Shown here one piece after another: positions 8,628 to 16,805 of a stretch of 64,000 bases of DNA. Under the pieces are notes generated by a model. The model saw only the letters and a list, made by a program, of their open reading frames with translations. It made no database searches and was not told the origin of the DNA. The first letter of the stretch is position 1; each line of letters opens with the position of its first letter. The position numbers were made by a program, and so were the translations under genes. The stretch comes from Clostridium grantii DSM 8605 (GTDB lineage Bacteria > Bacillota > Clostridia > Clostridiales > Clostridiaceae), in assembly GCF_900129965.1 (NCBI RefSeq), contig NZ_FQXM01000002.1, forward strand, positions 124,001 through 188,000, written 5' to 3'.

Positions 8628-9107
8628 ATGGACAGAATAAATAAAATTCTTAGAAATGAACAATTTAATATGTTTATAAACAAAAATATGATTGCAGAAA
8701 AAGACAGAGTTTTTTGCCACCATGATTTAAATCACTTGCTAGATGTGGCTAGAATTGCTTATATTATGTCTTTAGAAGAAAATCTAGACATAGCCAAAGA
8801 CTTAATCTATGCAACGGCTTTGCTACATGATATAGGGCGTTGGAAAGAGTACGAGTCTGGTGAGGATCATGCAGTGATTAGTTCTGATTTATGTGAAGAG
8901 ATACTTTGTAAAGAAAATTTCACAAAACAAGAGATAAAGTTGATAAAAAATGCTATTAAAAATCACAGGATTAGGGATAATCATGAATCTAAACTCAGCA
9001 AAATAATTTATGAAAGTGATAAAGCTAGTCGATTTTGTTTCGATTGTAAGGGGAAGTTGTTATGCAAGAGATTTCTTAAGGGTGAAAAATTTGAATTTAC
9101 ATATTAA
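8628..9107 (+). CDS. HD-domain phosphohydrolase at the end of the folate operon
   Basis: A 159-residue HD-superfamily protein. Metal-binding signature: His in HHDLNHLLDVAR, the HD pair in ALLHDIGRWKEYESG, a further His in EDHAVISS and His in KNHRIRD. HD enzymes hydrolyse phosphate esters of nucleotides and related molecules. It follows folK by 12 bases and is the last gene before the terminator, so it is co-transcribed with folate synthesis. A dephosphorylation step of dihydroneopterin triphosphate or of a pterin by-product is an attractive inference, but no residue proves a substrate. The C-terminus is Cys-rich (FCFDCKGKLLC). Confidence 0.8.
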   Translation: MDRINKILRNEQFNMFINKNMIAEKDRVFCHHDLNHLLDVARIAYIMSLEENLDIAKDLIYATALLHDIGRWKEYESGEDHAVISSDLCEEILCKENFTKQEIKLIKNAIKNHRIRDNHESKLSKIIYESDKASRFCFDCKGKLLCKRFLKGEKFEFTY

Positions 9108-9132
9108 CAAGGCAATAAAAAAGTAAATAAAT

Positions 9133-9163
9133 AAAAATGTGGACGCCCTTTGTCCACATTTTT
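9133..9163. terminator. Bidirectional terminator, folate operon and 9165-9365 gene
   Basis: AAAAATGTGGAC (9133-9144) pairs with GTCCACATTTTT (9152-9163) around a 7-base loop. A-run and T-run flank it on both sides, serving the folate operon and the convergent small gene. Confidence 0.9.
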
Positions 9164-9164
9164 A

Positions 9165-9365
9165 TTACTTTTGAATTTTGATAGTCTCACTATCGTTTAT
9201 TAAACAGTAAGCACAAGTTTCATCTGTGTTAAAATAAATATTTACGGATTTCATATCTTTGATTCTTTTCCCTGTGTTTTTCCACTGTTCTTTTAATTCA
9301 AGAATTATTTCATTAGTAGAAATTTTTTTGTCGCCACTTTCGATGTAAAAATTAATTGATTTCAA
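9165..9365 (-). CDS. Small DUF6465-like protein
   Basis: A 66-residue soluble protein with no catalytic motif. Its pattern, a strand (INFYIESGDKKIS), a helix (EIILELKEQWKNTG), a segment IKDMKSVNIYFN and a final strand pair around AYCLINDSE, resembles the conserved C-terminal part of DUF6465 proteins, which are common in Clostridia and usually have a longer Lys/Ala-rich N-terminus that is absent here. I infer the family from memory of the pattern. The TTG start at 9365 is 8 bases from an AAGGGGG ribosome-binding site, so translation is credible. The gene shares a terminator with the folate operon. Confidence 0.6.
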   Translation of the reverse strand: MKSINFYIESGDKKISTNEIILELKEQWKNTGKRIKDMKSVNIYFNTDETCAYCLINDSETIKIQK

Positions 9366-9510
9366 AAGTAAAACCCCCTTTTTTTAACTTTAATATACTA
9401 ATAATATATATAATAATGAATGAATTGTCAAAGTAATTATGCAATTTTGGTTAAAATTAGCAAATTAATCATTGGCTAAGATTAATTTATCATAGAATGA
9501 TTTCTATAAA

Positions 9511-9549
9511 AAGAAATTATTTACTAAAATGCGTAGTAAATAATTTCTT
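9511..9549. repeat. Perfect 15-bp inverted repeat upstream of the first NlpC/P60 gene
   Basis: AAGAAATTATTTACT (9511-9525) and AGTAAATAATTTCTT (9535-9549) are exact reverse complements around a 9-base loop. The element lies in the 309-base gap between two divergent genes, about 85 bases upstream of the -10 of the downstream gene, so it does not terminate either gene. It may be an operator or the end of a small RNA. The rest of the gap is A+T-rich with nothing else I can support apart from the promoter at 9635. Confidence 0.6.
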
Positions 9550-9634
9550 TAATACCATTTTTATGAATAAAATTAAAGCAAATTTAAACAAAATAATAAC
9601 AATGTCGAAAAAAGATGAAAAGTGTTGAATTAAA

Positions 9635-9643
9635 TGATATAAT
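9635..9643 (+). promoter_or_regulatory. Extended -10 promoter of the first NlpC/P60 gene
   Basis: TGATATAAT at 9635-9643 is an extended -10 (TGnTATAAT) with no clear -35. The same TATAATAAATA stretch recurs in front of the paralogous gene (16768-16778), suggesting a shared promoter design. It also places the transcription start downstream of an in-frame ATG at 9615, supporting the GTG at 9675 as the real start. Confidence 0.55.
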
Positions 9644-9674
9644 AAATACTGTATTAATTTTAAGGAGTGATTTG

Positions 9675-10787
9675 GTGAAAAAAAGATTAGCAGCTACAGT
9701 TTTGACAGCATGTATACTATTATCAAATATTTCTTCAGTGGTAGTTTATGGCGAAACTTTACAGGAATTACTGGAAAAACAAAATGAAGAATTAAATGTT
9801 TCTAAAAATCAATTAAGTGATGCACAGAAAATCGTAGAAGAAATAAATTCAAAAATTGAAGAGATGGATTATGAGATTGAAAATACTTTATATGAGATAA
9901 CAGAAGTTCAAGAAAAAATTAAAGACATAGAAATATCAATAGAAAATGCAACAATGGACATAGAAAAGGCTGAGAATGAAATGGAGGCAGAAAAGGAATT
10001 ATATGATTCTAGAATGGCTGCATTATACATTAACGGAAATACGGGATATTTAGAAATTTTAATGGGTTCTGAAAATTTAAGTGATTTATTTAAAAGAATT
10101 GAAATAATAAGAACCATTACTGAATTAGACAATGAAATAATTGAAAGCTTAAATGAGAAAAAAGCTGAGATTGAAAAAAGTAAACAAGCTATGGAAAAAG
10201 AGAATTCTAATTTTTCTTTAGCTATGAAAAATTATACAGATAAAATGGACAAGCTTAAATTAGATCAAGAAGAACAACAGCAATATATAAATGAGGCAAA
10301 AGAACAAGCAACAGCTTATGCAAATGCAGTAAACGAAGATAAAGAAGCTATTGAAGAAACTGAACAACTTATAGAAGCAGCTAGAGTAAAAACTCCAGAG
10401 TATACACCTTCAAGAGGAAGCGTAGATATTTCTTCTAATGCTTTAGTTGCTTATGCTTCTAATTTTCTTGGAAGACCATATGTTTGGGGAGCCACTGGAC
10501 CAAGTAGTTTTGATTGTTCTGGTTTAACTCAGTATGTAATGGCTCATTTTGGAATTTCTATACCACGAGTATCAAGAGACCAAGCTAAAGCTGGATCTTA
10601 TGTAGAAAAATCTGATTTACAACCAGGAGATTTGGTATTTTTTGCTAAAGCAGGAAAAGCAGTTCATCATGTAGGTATTTATGTGGGCAATAATTCTTAT
10701 ATACATGCTCCTCAAACGGGGGATGTTGTAAAAATATCCACTTTATCTAGCAGATCAGATTACTATACAGCAAGAAGATTCAATTAA
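9675..10787 (+). CDS. Secreted coiled-coil NlpC/P60 peptidoglycan hydrolase
   Basis: About 370 residues from GTG 9675, which follows AAGGAG and opens a clean signal peptide (MKKRLAATVLTACILL...VYGE). Residues about 28-245 are a long Glu/Lys-rich coiled coil resembling the PcsB/CwlO N-terminal domain. The C-terminal 120 residues are an NlpC/P60 domain with catalytic Cys in DCSGLTQY (about C281), a His in HHVGIYVG and another in YIHAPQTGD. Such D,L-endopeptidases cut stem peptides in the wall during growth or division; in relatives the coiled coil restrains activity until engaged by FtsEX. A close paralogue lies at 16806. The short linker between domains is the main difference. Confidence 0.92.
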   Translation: MKKRLAATVLTACILLSNISSVVVYGETLQELLEKQNEELNVSKNQLSDAQKIVEEINSKIEEMDYEIENTLYEITEVQEKIKDIEISIENATMDIEKAENEMEAEKELYDSRMAALYINGNTGYLEILMGSENLSDLFKRIEIIRTITELDNEIIESLNEKKAEIEKSKQAMEKENSNFSLAMKNYTDKMDKLKLDQEEQQQYINEAKEQATAYANAVNEDKEAIEETEQLIEAARVKTPEYTPSRGSVDISSNALVAYASNFLGRPYVWGATGPSSFDCSGLTQYVMAHFGISIPRVSRDQAKAGSYVEKSDLQPGDLVFFAKAGKAVHHVGIYVGNNSYIHAPQTGDVVKISTLSSRSDYYTARRFN

Positions 10788-10793
10788 TTGACA

Positions 10794-10822
10794 TTGCCAA
10801 AGTTCTTTAAATAGTTTATAAT
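10794..10822 (+). promoter_or_regulatory. Promoter of the sodium symporter gene
   Basis: TTGCCA (10794-10799), a 17-base spacer and TATAAT (10817-10822), about 70 bases before the symporter ATG. I see no terminator hairpin after the NlpC/P60 gene, so some read-through is possible. Confidence 0.6.
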
Positions 10823-10890
10823 CTTTCCAAATAAGTTAAAGCAATTTAATTTGTTTTGCTTATTAAAAACAATATTTTAGGGGGATTATT

Positions 10891-12267
10891 ATGGAAAAGA
10901 ACAATGGACAAAGAGAGGTATTTTCCTCAAAGTTTGCCGTAATAGCTGCGGCAGCAGGGTTGGCAATTGGGTTGGGTAATATATGGAAATTTCCTTATAT
11001 TACAGGTATTTATGGTGGGGCAGCATTTATACTTGTTTATTTAATTTGTATAGTATTAATAGGTTTGCCAGTTATGTTAGCGGAATTTGTAATTGGACGT
11101 AGAGCTAGAAAAAATGCAGTAGCATCCTTTCAAGAATTATCTCCTAATACTCCTTGGTATTTAACAGGTGCATTTGGCTTAGTTACAGGGTATATTATTT
11201 TATCTTTTTATGGAGTAATCGCTGGATGGACGTTGCATTATGTATTTCTTGCTATTACAAATGGATTTAAAAATCAATCACCAGAACAATTAAATAATAT
11301 TTTTACAACTTTAATAACTAATCCGTGGCAACCAGTAGCGTGGCAATTAATATTCATGGTTTTAACTGCAGGAGTAATTCTAGGTGGAGTTAAAGATGGC
11401 ATAGAAAAGTATGCTAAAATATTAATGCCTTTATTGTTGATAATTATAATAATTTTAGATATTAGAGCCATTACATTACCAGGTGCTAAAGAAGGATTGG
11501 AATTTTTATTTAAACCAGATTTTTCTAAATTAAATGCTACTGCAATTATGTCAGCTTTAGGGCATGCATTCTTTTCTCTTTCTTTAGGAATGGCAGCAAT
11601 GGTTACTTATGGCTCATATATTGGCAAAAAAGAAAATCTTGGAATTACAACATTACAAGTAACTTTAGCAGATACGGTAATAGCCTTATTAGCTGGATTG
11701 GCTATTTTTCCGGCAGTTTTTGCATTTGGGGTTGAGCCAACTTCAGGACCAGGATTAGTATTTCTTACTCTTCCTAATGTTTTTAATAAAATGCCAGCAG
11801 GGTACTTTTTCGGAATTTTATTCTTTGTTTTATTAGCAGTAGCTGCACTAACTTCTTCAATATCTCTTTTAGAAGTTGTTGTTGCATACTTCAATGAGAA
11901 CTTGAAAATGTCAAGAAAGAAAGCTACTTTGGTTGCTGCATCAACAATAGCTTTGTTAGGTTCTTTTGAATCCTTAACTTACAGCATTATAAAGTTTGAT
12001 CTTCCTTTATTTAAAGGAGGAAAGTGGCATTCCTTTGCTTTGTTAGATTGGATGATTGAAATTTCTGACCTTATGTTACCAATAGGTGGTTTCTTTATAG
12101 CAATATTTGTAGGATTTGTAATGAAAGATAATGACGTAAAAGATGAAATAAGCAATTCAGGAGAAATAGAAGTAGCATGGTATAGTGCATTTAAAGTTTT
12201 TATTAGATGGGTTGCACCAGTTGCTATTATAGCAACTTTTATAAATATGATATTTGGATTGGTTTAA
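10891..12267 (+). CDS. Neurotransmitter:sodium symporter (NSS) family transporter
   Basis: A 458-residue membrane protein with eleven or twelve hydrophobic segments. The first helix carries the unwound binding region FAVIAAAAGLAIGLGNIWKFP, the hallmark of NSS/SNF transporters such as LeuT, MhsT and TnaT, which import amino acids with sodium. GGAAFILVYLICIVLIGLP and the later FFSLSLGMAAMVTYGSYI are also typical. The ATG follows AGGGGGAT. It stands alone between its own promoter and terminator. The substrate is probably a hydrophobic or aromatic amino acid, but I cannot specify it. Confidence 0.94.
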   Translation: MEKNNGQREVFSSKFAVIAAAAGLAIGLGNIWKFPYITGIYGGAAFILVYLICIVLIGLPVMLAEFVIGRRARKNAVASFQELSPNTPWYLTGAFGLVTGYIILSFYGVIAGWTLHYVFLAITNGFKNQSPEQLNNIFTTLITNPWQPVAWQLIFMVLTAGVILGGVKDGIEKYAKILMPLLLIIIIILDIRAITLPGAKEGLEFLFKPDFSKLNATAIMSALGHAFFSLSLGMAAMVTYGSYIGKKENLGITTLQVTLADTVIALLAGLAIFPAVFAFGVEPTSGPGLVFLTLPNVFNKMPAGYFFGILFFVLLAVAALTSSISLLEVVVAYFNENLKMSRKKATLVAASTIALLGSFESLTYSIIKFDLPLFKGGKWHSFALLDWMIEISDLMLPIGGFFIAIFVGFVMKDNDVKDEISNSGEIEVAWYSAFKVFIRWVAPVAIIATFINMIFGLV

Positions 12268-12328
12268 TAATTTTTAAATAATTTAAATAAAAATTAATAT
12301 TTATATTGAAGATAATAAAAGTATATAA

Positions 12329-12366
12329 AAAAACAACCCAATTGATTCTTAATTAGGTTGTTTTTT
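12329..12366 (+). terminator. Terminator of the symporter gene
   Basis: AAAACAACC followed by CAATT pairs with AATT and GGTTGTTTTTT around a small loop, ending in a T-run. Confidence 0.8.
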
Positions 12367-12390
12367 AAAGCAATAGAATTGGATTATAGG

Positions 12391-12445
12391 AAATAACAAT
12401 TATCATAAGATAAAAATTGTTATTTTATTTTGTTAATGGTATAAT
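12391..12445 (+). promoter_or_regulatory. Promoter with overlapping dyad operator, rubredoxin-like gene
   Basis: TTGTTA (12417-12422), a 17-base spacer and TATAAT (12440-12445) with a TG just upstream form a strong promoter. An 11-bp inverted repeat, AAATAACAATT at 12391-12401 and AATTGTTATTT at 12415-12425, overlaps the -35. Its position suits a repressor site; the redox-type gene downstream makes an oxygen- or peroxide-responsive regulator an inference only. Confidence 0.6.
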
Positions 12446-12509
12446 AAAATAGTAACTATAATTAAAATAATTAACTTATAGTTAAAAATATACCTAGGAG
12501 GTTTTAATT

Positions 12510-12842
12510 ATGAATACATATAAGTGTTCAGTATGTGGTTATGTTTACGAAAGTGAAGAAATATATGATAAATGTCCAGTTTGTGGAGCACCTAGAGATA
12601 AAATGATGGAATTAGACCAGGAAGCAAAAGATAAAGTTTATAACTCAGATGTGACTAACGACATACACATGGATATTATAACTTTAGCAGCTAGTTTAAT
12701 TGAGTTGTGCGAAGATGGAATTGAAGAAAATTTGGACCCTACTTGTGTTAGGGCGTTTGAGATATCCAAAAATTTAGCATGGCAAATAAAACAAGTTTCA
12801 AAAGCAGAATTAGAAAAACATGTACAAAAAGGTAAATGGTAA
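12510..12842 (+). CDS. Rubredoxin-like iron-binding protein with helical C-terminus
   Basis: A 110-residue protein. The N-terminal 40 residues are a rubredoxin-like knuckle pair, YKCSVCGYVY and DKCPVCGAP, giving four Cys for one iron, in the short spacing found at the C-terminus of rubrerythrins rather than in classic rubredoxin. The remaining 70 residues look helical with two further Cys (ELCEDG, PTCVRAFE) and no ExxH di-iron motifs. It probably passes electrons in oxidative-stress defence in the cytoplasm. The start follows CTAGGAGG. It is monocistronic, with its own promoter and a long hairpin after it. Confidence 0.85.
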   Translation: MNTYKCSVCGYVYESEEIYDKCPVCGAPRDKMMELDQEAKDKVYNSDVTNDIHMDIITLAASLIELCEDGIEENLDPTCVRAFEISKNLAWQIKQVSKAELEKHVQKGKW

Positions 12843-12871
12843 TTAAAATAATTTAATGAGTTTTATTAGAT

Positions 12872-12945
12872 AAATCAAATTAAACGGATAAAGAGTAAGG
12901 TTATTTAAGGTAAATAGCTTTATTCTTTTATTTTATATTTGATTA
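12872..12945 (+). terminator. Long imperfect hairpin after the rubredoxin-like gene
   Basis: AATCAAAT (12873-12880) pairs with ATTTGATT (12937-12944), and inside it 12886-12906 pairs with 12912-12932 with several G-U pairs around the loop AAGGT. Because the G-U pairs exist only in the plus-strand RNA, the structure appears selected in that transcript. It most likely terminates or stabilises the rubredoxin-like mRNA. It is part of the 360-base gap before the agmatine genes. Confidence 0.5.
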
Positions 12946-12958
12946 GTTTAAATTTATT

Positions 12959-12987
12959 TTGACATTTTTTTTTTATTGTGATATCTT
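12959..12987 (+). promoter_or_regulatory. Promoter of the agmatine deiminase gene
   Basis: TTGACA (12959-12964), a 17-base spacer and TATCTT (12982-12987). Transcription would begin near 12994, leaving a leader of about 210 nucleotides before the ATG at 13203. Confidence 0.6.
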
Positions 12988-12993
12988 ATTTTT

Positions 12994-13041
12994 AGACCAC
13001 GGAAAGATTTAAGCATAGTATTTGCTAACTTTTGGTGGTTT
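12994..13041 (+). other. Structured 5' leader hairpin, agmatine deiminase gene
   Basis: Right at the predicted transcription start, GACCAC (12995-13000) pairs with GTGGTT (13035-13040), continued by GAAAG with CTTTT and capped by AGCA with TGCT. I do not recognise a known riboswitch class. The remaining leader to 13202 shows no further strong structure, no small gene and no second terminator. Function unknown. Confidence 0.4.
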
Positions 13042-13202
13042 AATTATGTTAGAATACTTTAGTCATTAATATAGGTATCCCAATTCAACTATTAATTCAT
13101 ACATGCTTTAAAAATTCTAAAATATAGAGTTTTTGCAATAAGTATTAATTAAGTTTCACATTGTGAGCCCTATAAAATATTACAAATAAAGGTGAGGTTA
13201 TT

Positions 13203-14234
13203 ATGAATCCTAAGAAATTAAATTATAAAATGCCACCAGAATGGGAAGAACATGAAAGAACGTTTATGTCTTGGCCAGTAAAAGATTCAATGTGTTATCC
13301 AGAGGATTATGAATTTGTTTGTGAGAATTATTATAAAGAACTTGCAAAAGTGATAAGTGAATTTGAAAAAGTAACTGTGATAGTAAATAATGGTGAGAAA
13401 ACAAAAGTAAAATCTATTATAAATAATGAAAAGGTTGATTTTTTAGAAATAGACCACAATGATGCTTGGTTAAGAGATAATGGTCCTACATTTGTGAAAG
13501 ATAGTGAAGGAAAAGTAGCGGGTGTAAATTGGGAATTTAATGCTTGGGGAGGAAAATATACTCCTTGGGATTTAGATAACAAAGTAGCTCCGGCTATTCT
13601 TGAAAATTTAGGGATAGATATATTTAATGCTCCTATTGTTATGGAAGGTGGTTCTATACATGTTGATGGTGAGGGAACTGTAATTACTACAGAAGAGTGT
13701 TTGCTTAACAAAACAAGAAATCCTCATTTGAATAAAGATGGAATTGAAGATTATCTAAAAGAATATTTAAATGTTGAAAAAGTAATCTGGTTAAAAAAAG
13801 GCTTGTTTGGAGATGAAACGGATGGGCATGTAGACAATATAGCATGTTTTGCCGCTCCTGGAAAGATTATAATTCAAGTTTGTGAAGATACTGAGGATGA
13901 AAATTATAAGATAGCAGAGGAAAATTTAACTATACTAGAAAATTCTCTTGATGCTAAAGGAAGAAAATTTGAAATAATTAAAATTCCTCAACCTCCTAAG
14001 AAATACTATGATGAAAATAGACTAACTTTGAGTTATTTGAATTTTTACTTTGTAAACAAGGGTATTATATTACCGGTTTTTGGTGGAGATGCTAGTGAAA
14101 CAGATAAAAAAGCAGAAGAAATATTGATAAATACTTTTCCTGATAGAAAAATCCGAAAAATCAATGGAATGACTATTATAAAAGAAGGCGGAAATGTTCA
14201 TTGTACAACACAGCAAATGCCTAAAATTGGATAG
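13203..14234 (+). CDS. aguA: Agmatine deiminase
   Basis: A 343-residue member of the peptidyl-arginine deiminase-like (PPAD) family. MPPEWEEHERTFMSWP, NDAWLRDNGPTFV, EGGSIHVDGEGT, GDETDGHVDN and the C-terminal GGNVHCTTQQMP, with the catalytic Cys, agree with agmatine deiminase at its usual length. It converts agmatine to N-carbamoylputrescine and ammonia. The next gene performs the following step, so the pair makes putrescine from agmatine in the AguA-AguB route rather than the carbamoyl-transferase route. The start follows AAGGTGAGG. Confidence 0.95.
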   Translation: MNPKKLNYKMPPEWEEHERTFMSWPVKDSMCYPEDYEFVCENYYKELAKVISEFEKVTVIVNNGEKTKVKSIINNEKVDFLEIDHNDAWLRDNGPTFVKDSEGKVAGVNWEFNAWGGKYTPWDLDNKVAPAILENLGIDIFNAPIVMEGGSIHVDGEGTVITTEECLLNKTRNPHLNKDGIEDYLKEYLNVEKVIWLKKGLFGDETDGHVDNIACFAAPGKIIIQVCEDTEDENYKIAEENLTILENSLDAKGRKFEIIKIPQPPKKYYDENRLTLSYLNFYFVNKGIILPVFGGDASETDKKAEEILINTFPDRKIRKINGMTIIKEGGNVHCTTQQMPKIG

Positions 14235-14311
14235 AATACTGTGAGATTTAACAATTATATTATAAATTAACTAGTTCGAAAAAAATAGAAATTAAAGAAA
14301 AGGGGATTAGA

Positions 14312-15184
14312 ATGAGAAAAGTTACGGTTGCTGCCACTCAAATGAGTTGCTCTTTAAATATTGATGATAATATATTGAAGGCTGAAAAGTTAGTGAGAAA
14401 AGCAGCAAGCCAAGGTGCGCAAATAATATTACTACAAGAATTATTTGAAACTCCTTATTTTTGTCAAAAGGAGAAAGCTGAGTATTATAGATTTGCTACT
14501 GAGTTAGAGAACAACAAAGCAATAAATCATTTTAAGAATATTGCAAAAGAACTTAAGGTTGTTCTTCCAATCAGTTTTTACGAAAAAAGTAATTTAGCTT
14601 TATTTAATTCTATAGCGATAATTGATGCAGATGGAGAAGTGATTGGTAAATACAGGAAGAGTCATATTCCAGATGGTCCAGGGTACGAAGAAAAATTTTA
14701 TTTCAATCCAGGAGATACTGGATTCAAAGTTTGGAATACTAAGTTTGGTAAAATTGGAGTGGGTATTTGTTGGGATCAATGGTTTCCAGAAGCAGCTAGG
14801 TGTATGGCACTGATGGGAGCAGAATTGATTTTTTATCCAACAGCTATTGGGTCAGAACCAGAAGATTCATCTGTAGATTCCAAAGAACATTGGCAAAATT
14901 GTATGTTGGGTCATGCAGCTTGCAACCTAGTTCCAGTTATTGCATCCAATAGAGTGGGAGTAGAAGAAGATGATAAGTCAAAGATTACTTTCTATGGGTC
15001 ATCTTTTATTGCAGGTCCTACAGGGAAAATAATAAAAGAAGCGGATAGAGAGGAAGAAACTATAATTTTAACTGAGTTTGATTTAGATGCTTTAGAAGAA
15101 CAAAGGTTAGAATGGGGTATATTTAGAGATAGACGTCCTGAATTGTATAATACAATAGCAACTTATGATGGTAAAATAACATAA
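14312..15184 (+). CDS. aguB: N-carbamoylputrescine amidase
   Basis: A 290-residue nitrilase-superfamily enzyme with the Glu-Lys-Cys triad: Glu in LLQELFETPYFCQ, Lys in GKYRKSHIPDGPGY and Cys in GVGICWDQWFPEAARCM. The segment HIPDGPGYEEKFYFNPGD is specific to N-carbamoylputrescine amidases. It yields putrescine, carbon dioxide and ammonia. It lies 77 bases after aguA on the same strand; no hairpin separates them, so one transcript is likely. The ATG follows AAAGGGGAT. Confidence 0.95.
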   Translation: MRKVTVAATQMSCSLNIDDNILKAEKLVRKAASQGAQIILLQELFETPYFCQKEKAEYYRFATELENNKAINHFKNIAKELKVVLPISFYEKSNLALFNSIAIIDADGEVIGKYRKSHIPDGPGYEEKFYFNPGDTGFKVWNTKFGKIGVGICWDQWFPEAARCMALMGAELIFYPTAIGSEPEDSSVDSKEHWQNCMLGHAACNLVPVIASNRVGVEEDDKSKITFYGSSFIAGPTGKIIKEADREEETIILTEFDLDALEEQRLEWGIFRDRRPELYNTIATYDGKIT

Positions 15185-15208
15185 AAAGCCTCCTTATGGA
15201 GGATTTTT
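15183..15208. terminator. Bidirectional terminator between aguB and the CBS-domain gene
   Basis: CCTCC (15189-15193) pairs with GGAGG (15198-15202) around TTAT, flanked by A-run and T-run. It begins at the end of the aguB stop codon and touches the end of the convergent gene. Confidence 0.8.
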
Positions 15209-16460
15209 ATGTTAGAATTCTTACTTTCATTATTCTATTCTTATCAATATTTTCAATTTTTAAAGTAACATTATTATAGAAAATCTCTTCATGTAGTTCA
15301 GGCAGTCTACCTAAATTACCGATTATAAAACCGCCGATGGTATCATATTCTGAAGATTCTATAGAGGTACCTAATAAATCATTTGTTTCTTCGATTTTTA
15401 AACTTCCAGATACAATGAATTCATCTTCTTTCACAATAAAAATATCATCTTCATCATTATCATATTCATCTGGAATATCTCCTACAATTTCTTCAACAAC
15501 GTCCTCTAAGGTTATAATTCCAACTGTTCCACCATATTCATCTAAAACTATAGCAATATGATTTCTTTCTTTTTTCATTTCTCGAAATAAATCTGTTATT
15601 TTTATAAATTCAAAGGTAAAAAAAGGTTTTCTGATATATTTACTTAAAGAAAAATCATCTATAGTGCCATAAAGCATAACTAAATCTTTTACGTTTAATA
15701 TACCTATAATATCATCAACAGTGTCATTATAAATGGGTATTCTTGAAAATTGCTCATTTTTGATGAAAGTTAGAACGTCTGGAAATTGAGTATTCATTTC
15801 CATAGCAGCAATATCAACACGTTGAACCATTATATCTTTAACTTGTAATTCTCCGAAGTCAAAAACGTTGTGAATCATTTCTTTTTCTTCAATCTCTAAG
15901 ACACCTTCTTCTTCACTTACATCAACCATTGTTCTTAACTCTGCTTCTGTAATAAAGGGTTGATTTCTATTAATTTTTCCGCCTAATAGAACTATTATTT
16001 TATTGGCTATAAAAGTTGATATAAAAACAATGGGTTTGAAAATAATTATCAAAAATCCAATGAAACCTGCAACTTTTAATGAAACTTTTTCAGAATTTTG
16101 TGCAGCTAATGATTTAGGGGTGATTTCGCCAAATATTAAAACCAAAACTGTCATTATTAAAGTGGATAAGCCAACACCGCTAACTCCAAAAAACTTAATT
16201 GCAAGGGCAGTGGCTAAAGAAGAAGCACCAATATTCACAATATTGTTTCCTACTAGAATTGTTGCTAATAATTTACTTGGATTTTGTAAAAGGTTATTAA
16301 CTTTATCTGCATCTTTAACTCCAGATTCAACCATATGTCTTATTCTAATTTTGCTTAATGTCATTAAAGCAGTTTCAGATGCGGAGAAAAATGAGGACAA
16401 AAACAAGAGAACTATCAAAATTATTAATTGCACCGTACTACCTGGTACCAAAAAAACCAC
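15207..16460 (-). CDS. CorC/HlyC-type membrane protein (DUF21 plus CBS pair)
   Basis: A 417-residue protein. The N-terminal 180 residues are a DUF21/CNNM transmembrane domain with three or four helices and the conserved SSFFSASETALMTLSK. Residues about 200-325 form a CBS pair (KDIMVQRVDIAAME, RIPIYNDTVDDIIGILNVKDLV, LDEYGGTVGIITLEDVVEEI). The last 80 residues are the CorC_HlyC domain. Family members are linked to magnesium and cobalt homeostasis, with ATP-Mg binding by the CBS pair; haemolysin is a historical label. The first possible start is GTG 16460, but GGGAG lies only one base away, so the in-frame TTG at 16451 may be used. Confidence 0.92.
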   Translation of the reverse strand: MVFLVPGSTVQLIILIVLLFLSSFFSASETALMTLSKIRIRHMVESGVKDADKVNNLLQNPSKLLATILVGNNIVNIGASSLATALAIKFFGVSGVGLSTLIMTVLVLIFGEITPKSLAAQNSEKVSLKVAGFIGFLIIIFKPIVFISTFIANKIIVLLGGKINRNQPFITEAELRTMVDVSEEEGVLEIEEKEMIHNVFDFGELQVKDIMVQRVDIAAMEMNTQFPDVLTFIKNEQFSRIPIYNDTVDDIIGILNVKDLVMLYGTIDDFSLSKYIRKPFFTFEFIKITDLFREMKKERNHIAIVLDEYGGTVGIITLEDVVEEIVGDIPDEYDNDEDDIFIVKEDEFIVSGSLKIEETNDLLGTSIESSEYDTIGGFIIGNLGRLPELHEEIFYNNVTLKIENIDKNRIMKVRILT

Positions 16461-16492
16461 ACTCCCGAATTAAATTATTTTTATAAACTATG

Positions 16493-16521
16493 TTTATAGT
16501 ACATTTTACCATAGAAAACAA
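16493..16521 (-). promoter_or_regulatory. Promoter of the CBS-domain membrane protein gene
   Basis: On the minus strand TTGTTT (16521-16516), a 17-base spacer and TATAAA (16498-16493). The remainder of the 345-base divergent gap to 16805 is A+T-rich and holds only the promoter of the next gene. Confidence 0.5.
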
Positions 16522-16764
16522 GTTCACATTAGTATAAATTATTTTATATTTTACCATAATAGACTATCATGAGAAAATATTTCAATCATACTTTTAAATA
16601 TTAGTATTAGCTGAGAATTAATAAGTATTCTAATTTAATAATGCAAATTATATAAAAATTATATAGTGAATTTAATTGGAATTAATTTCATATTAAAAAA
16701 ATCATAAATATATCATAAATCATAATAAAAATCATTAAAAAAGTCTTAATAATATAGAGTTTCA

Positions 16765-16773
16765 TGGTATAAT
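16765..16773 (+). promoter_or_regulatory. Extended -10 promoter of the second NlpC/P60 gene
   Basis: TGGTATAAT at 16765-16773 with no clear -35. The following AAATA matches the same position in the promoter of the paralogue at 9635. Confidence 0.5.
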
Positions 16774-16805
16774 AAATATATTAATGGGTACAAGGGGGAG
16801 TTTTC

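Noticed and set aside
12994..13202. Known riboswitch or T-box in the aguA leader
   Set aside because: I found none of the conserved cores I know (guanidine, preQ1, purine, SAM, T-box), so it is listed only as an unassigned structure.
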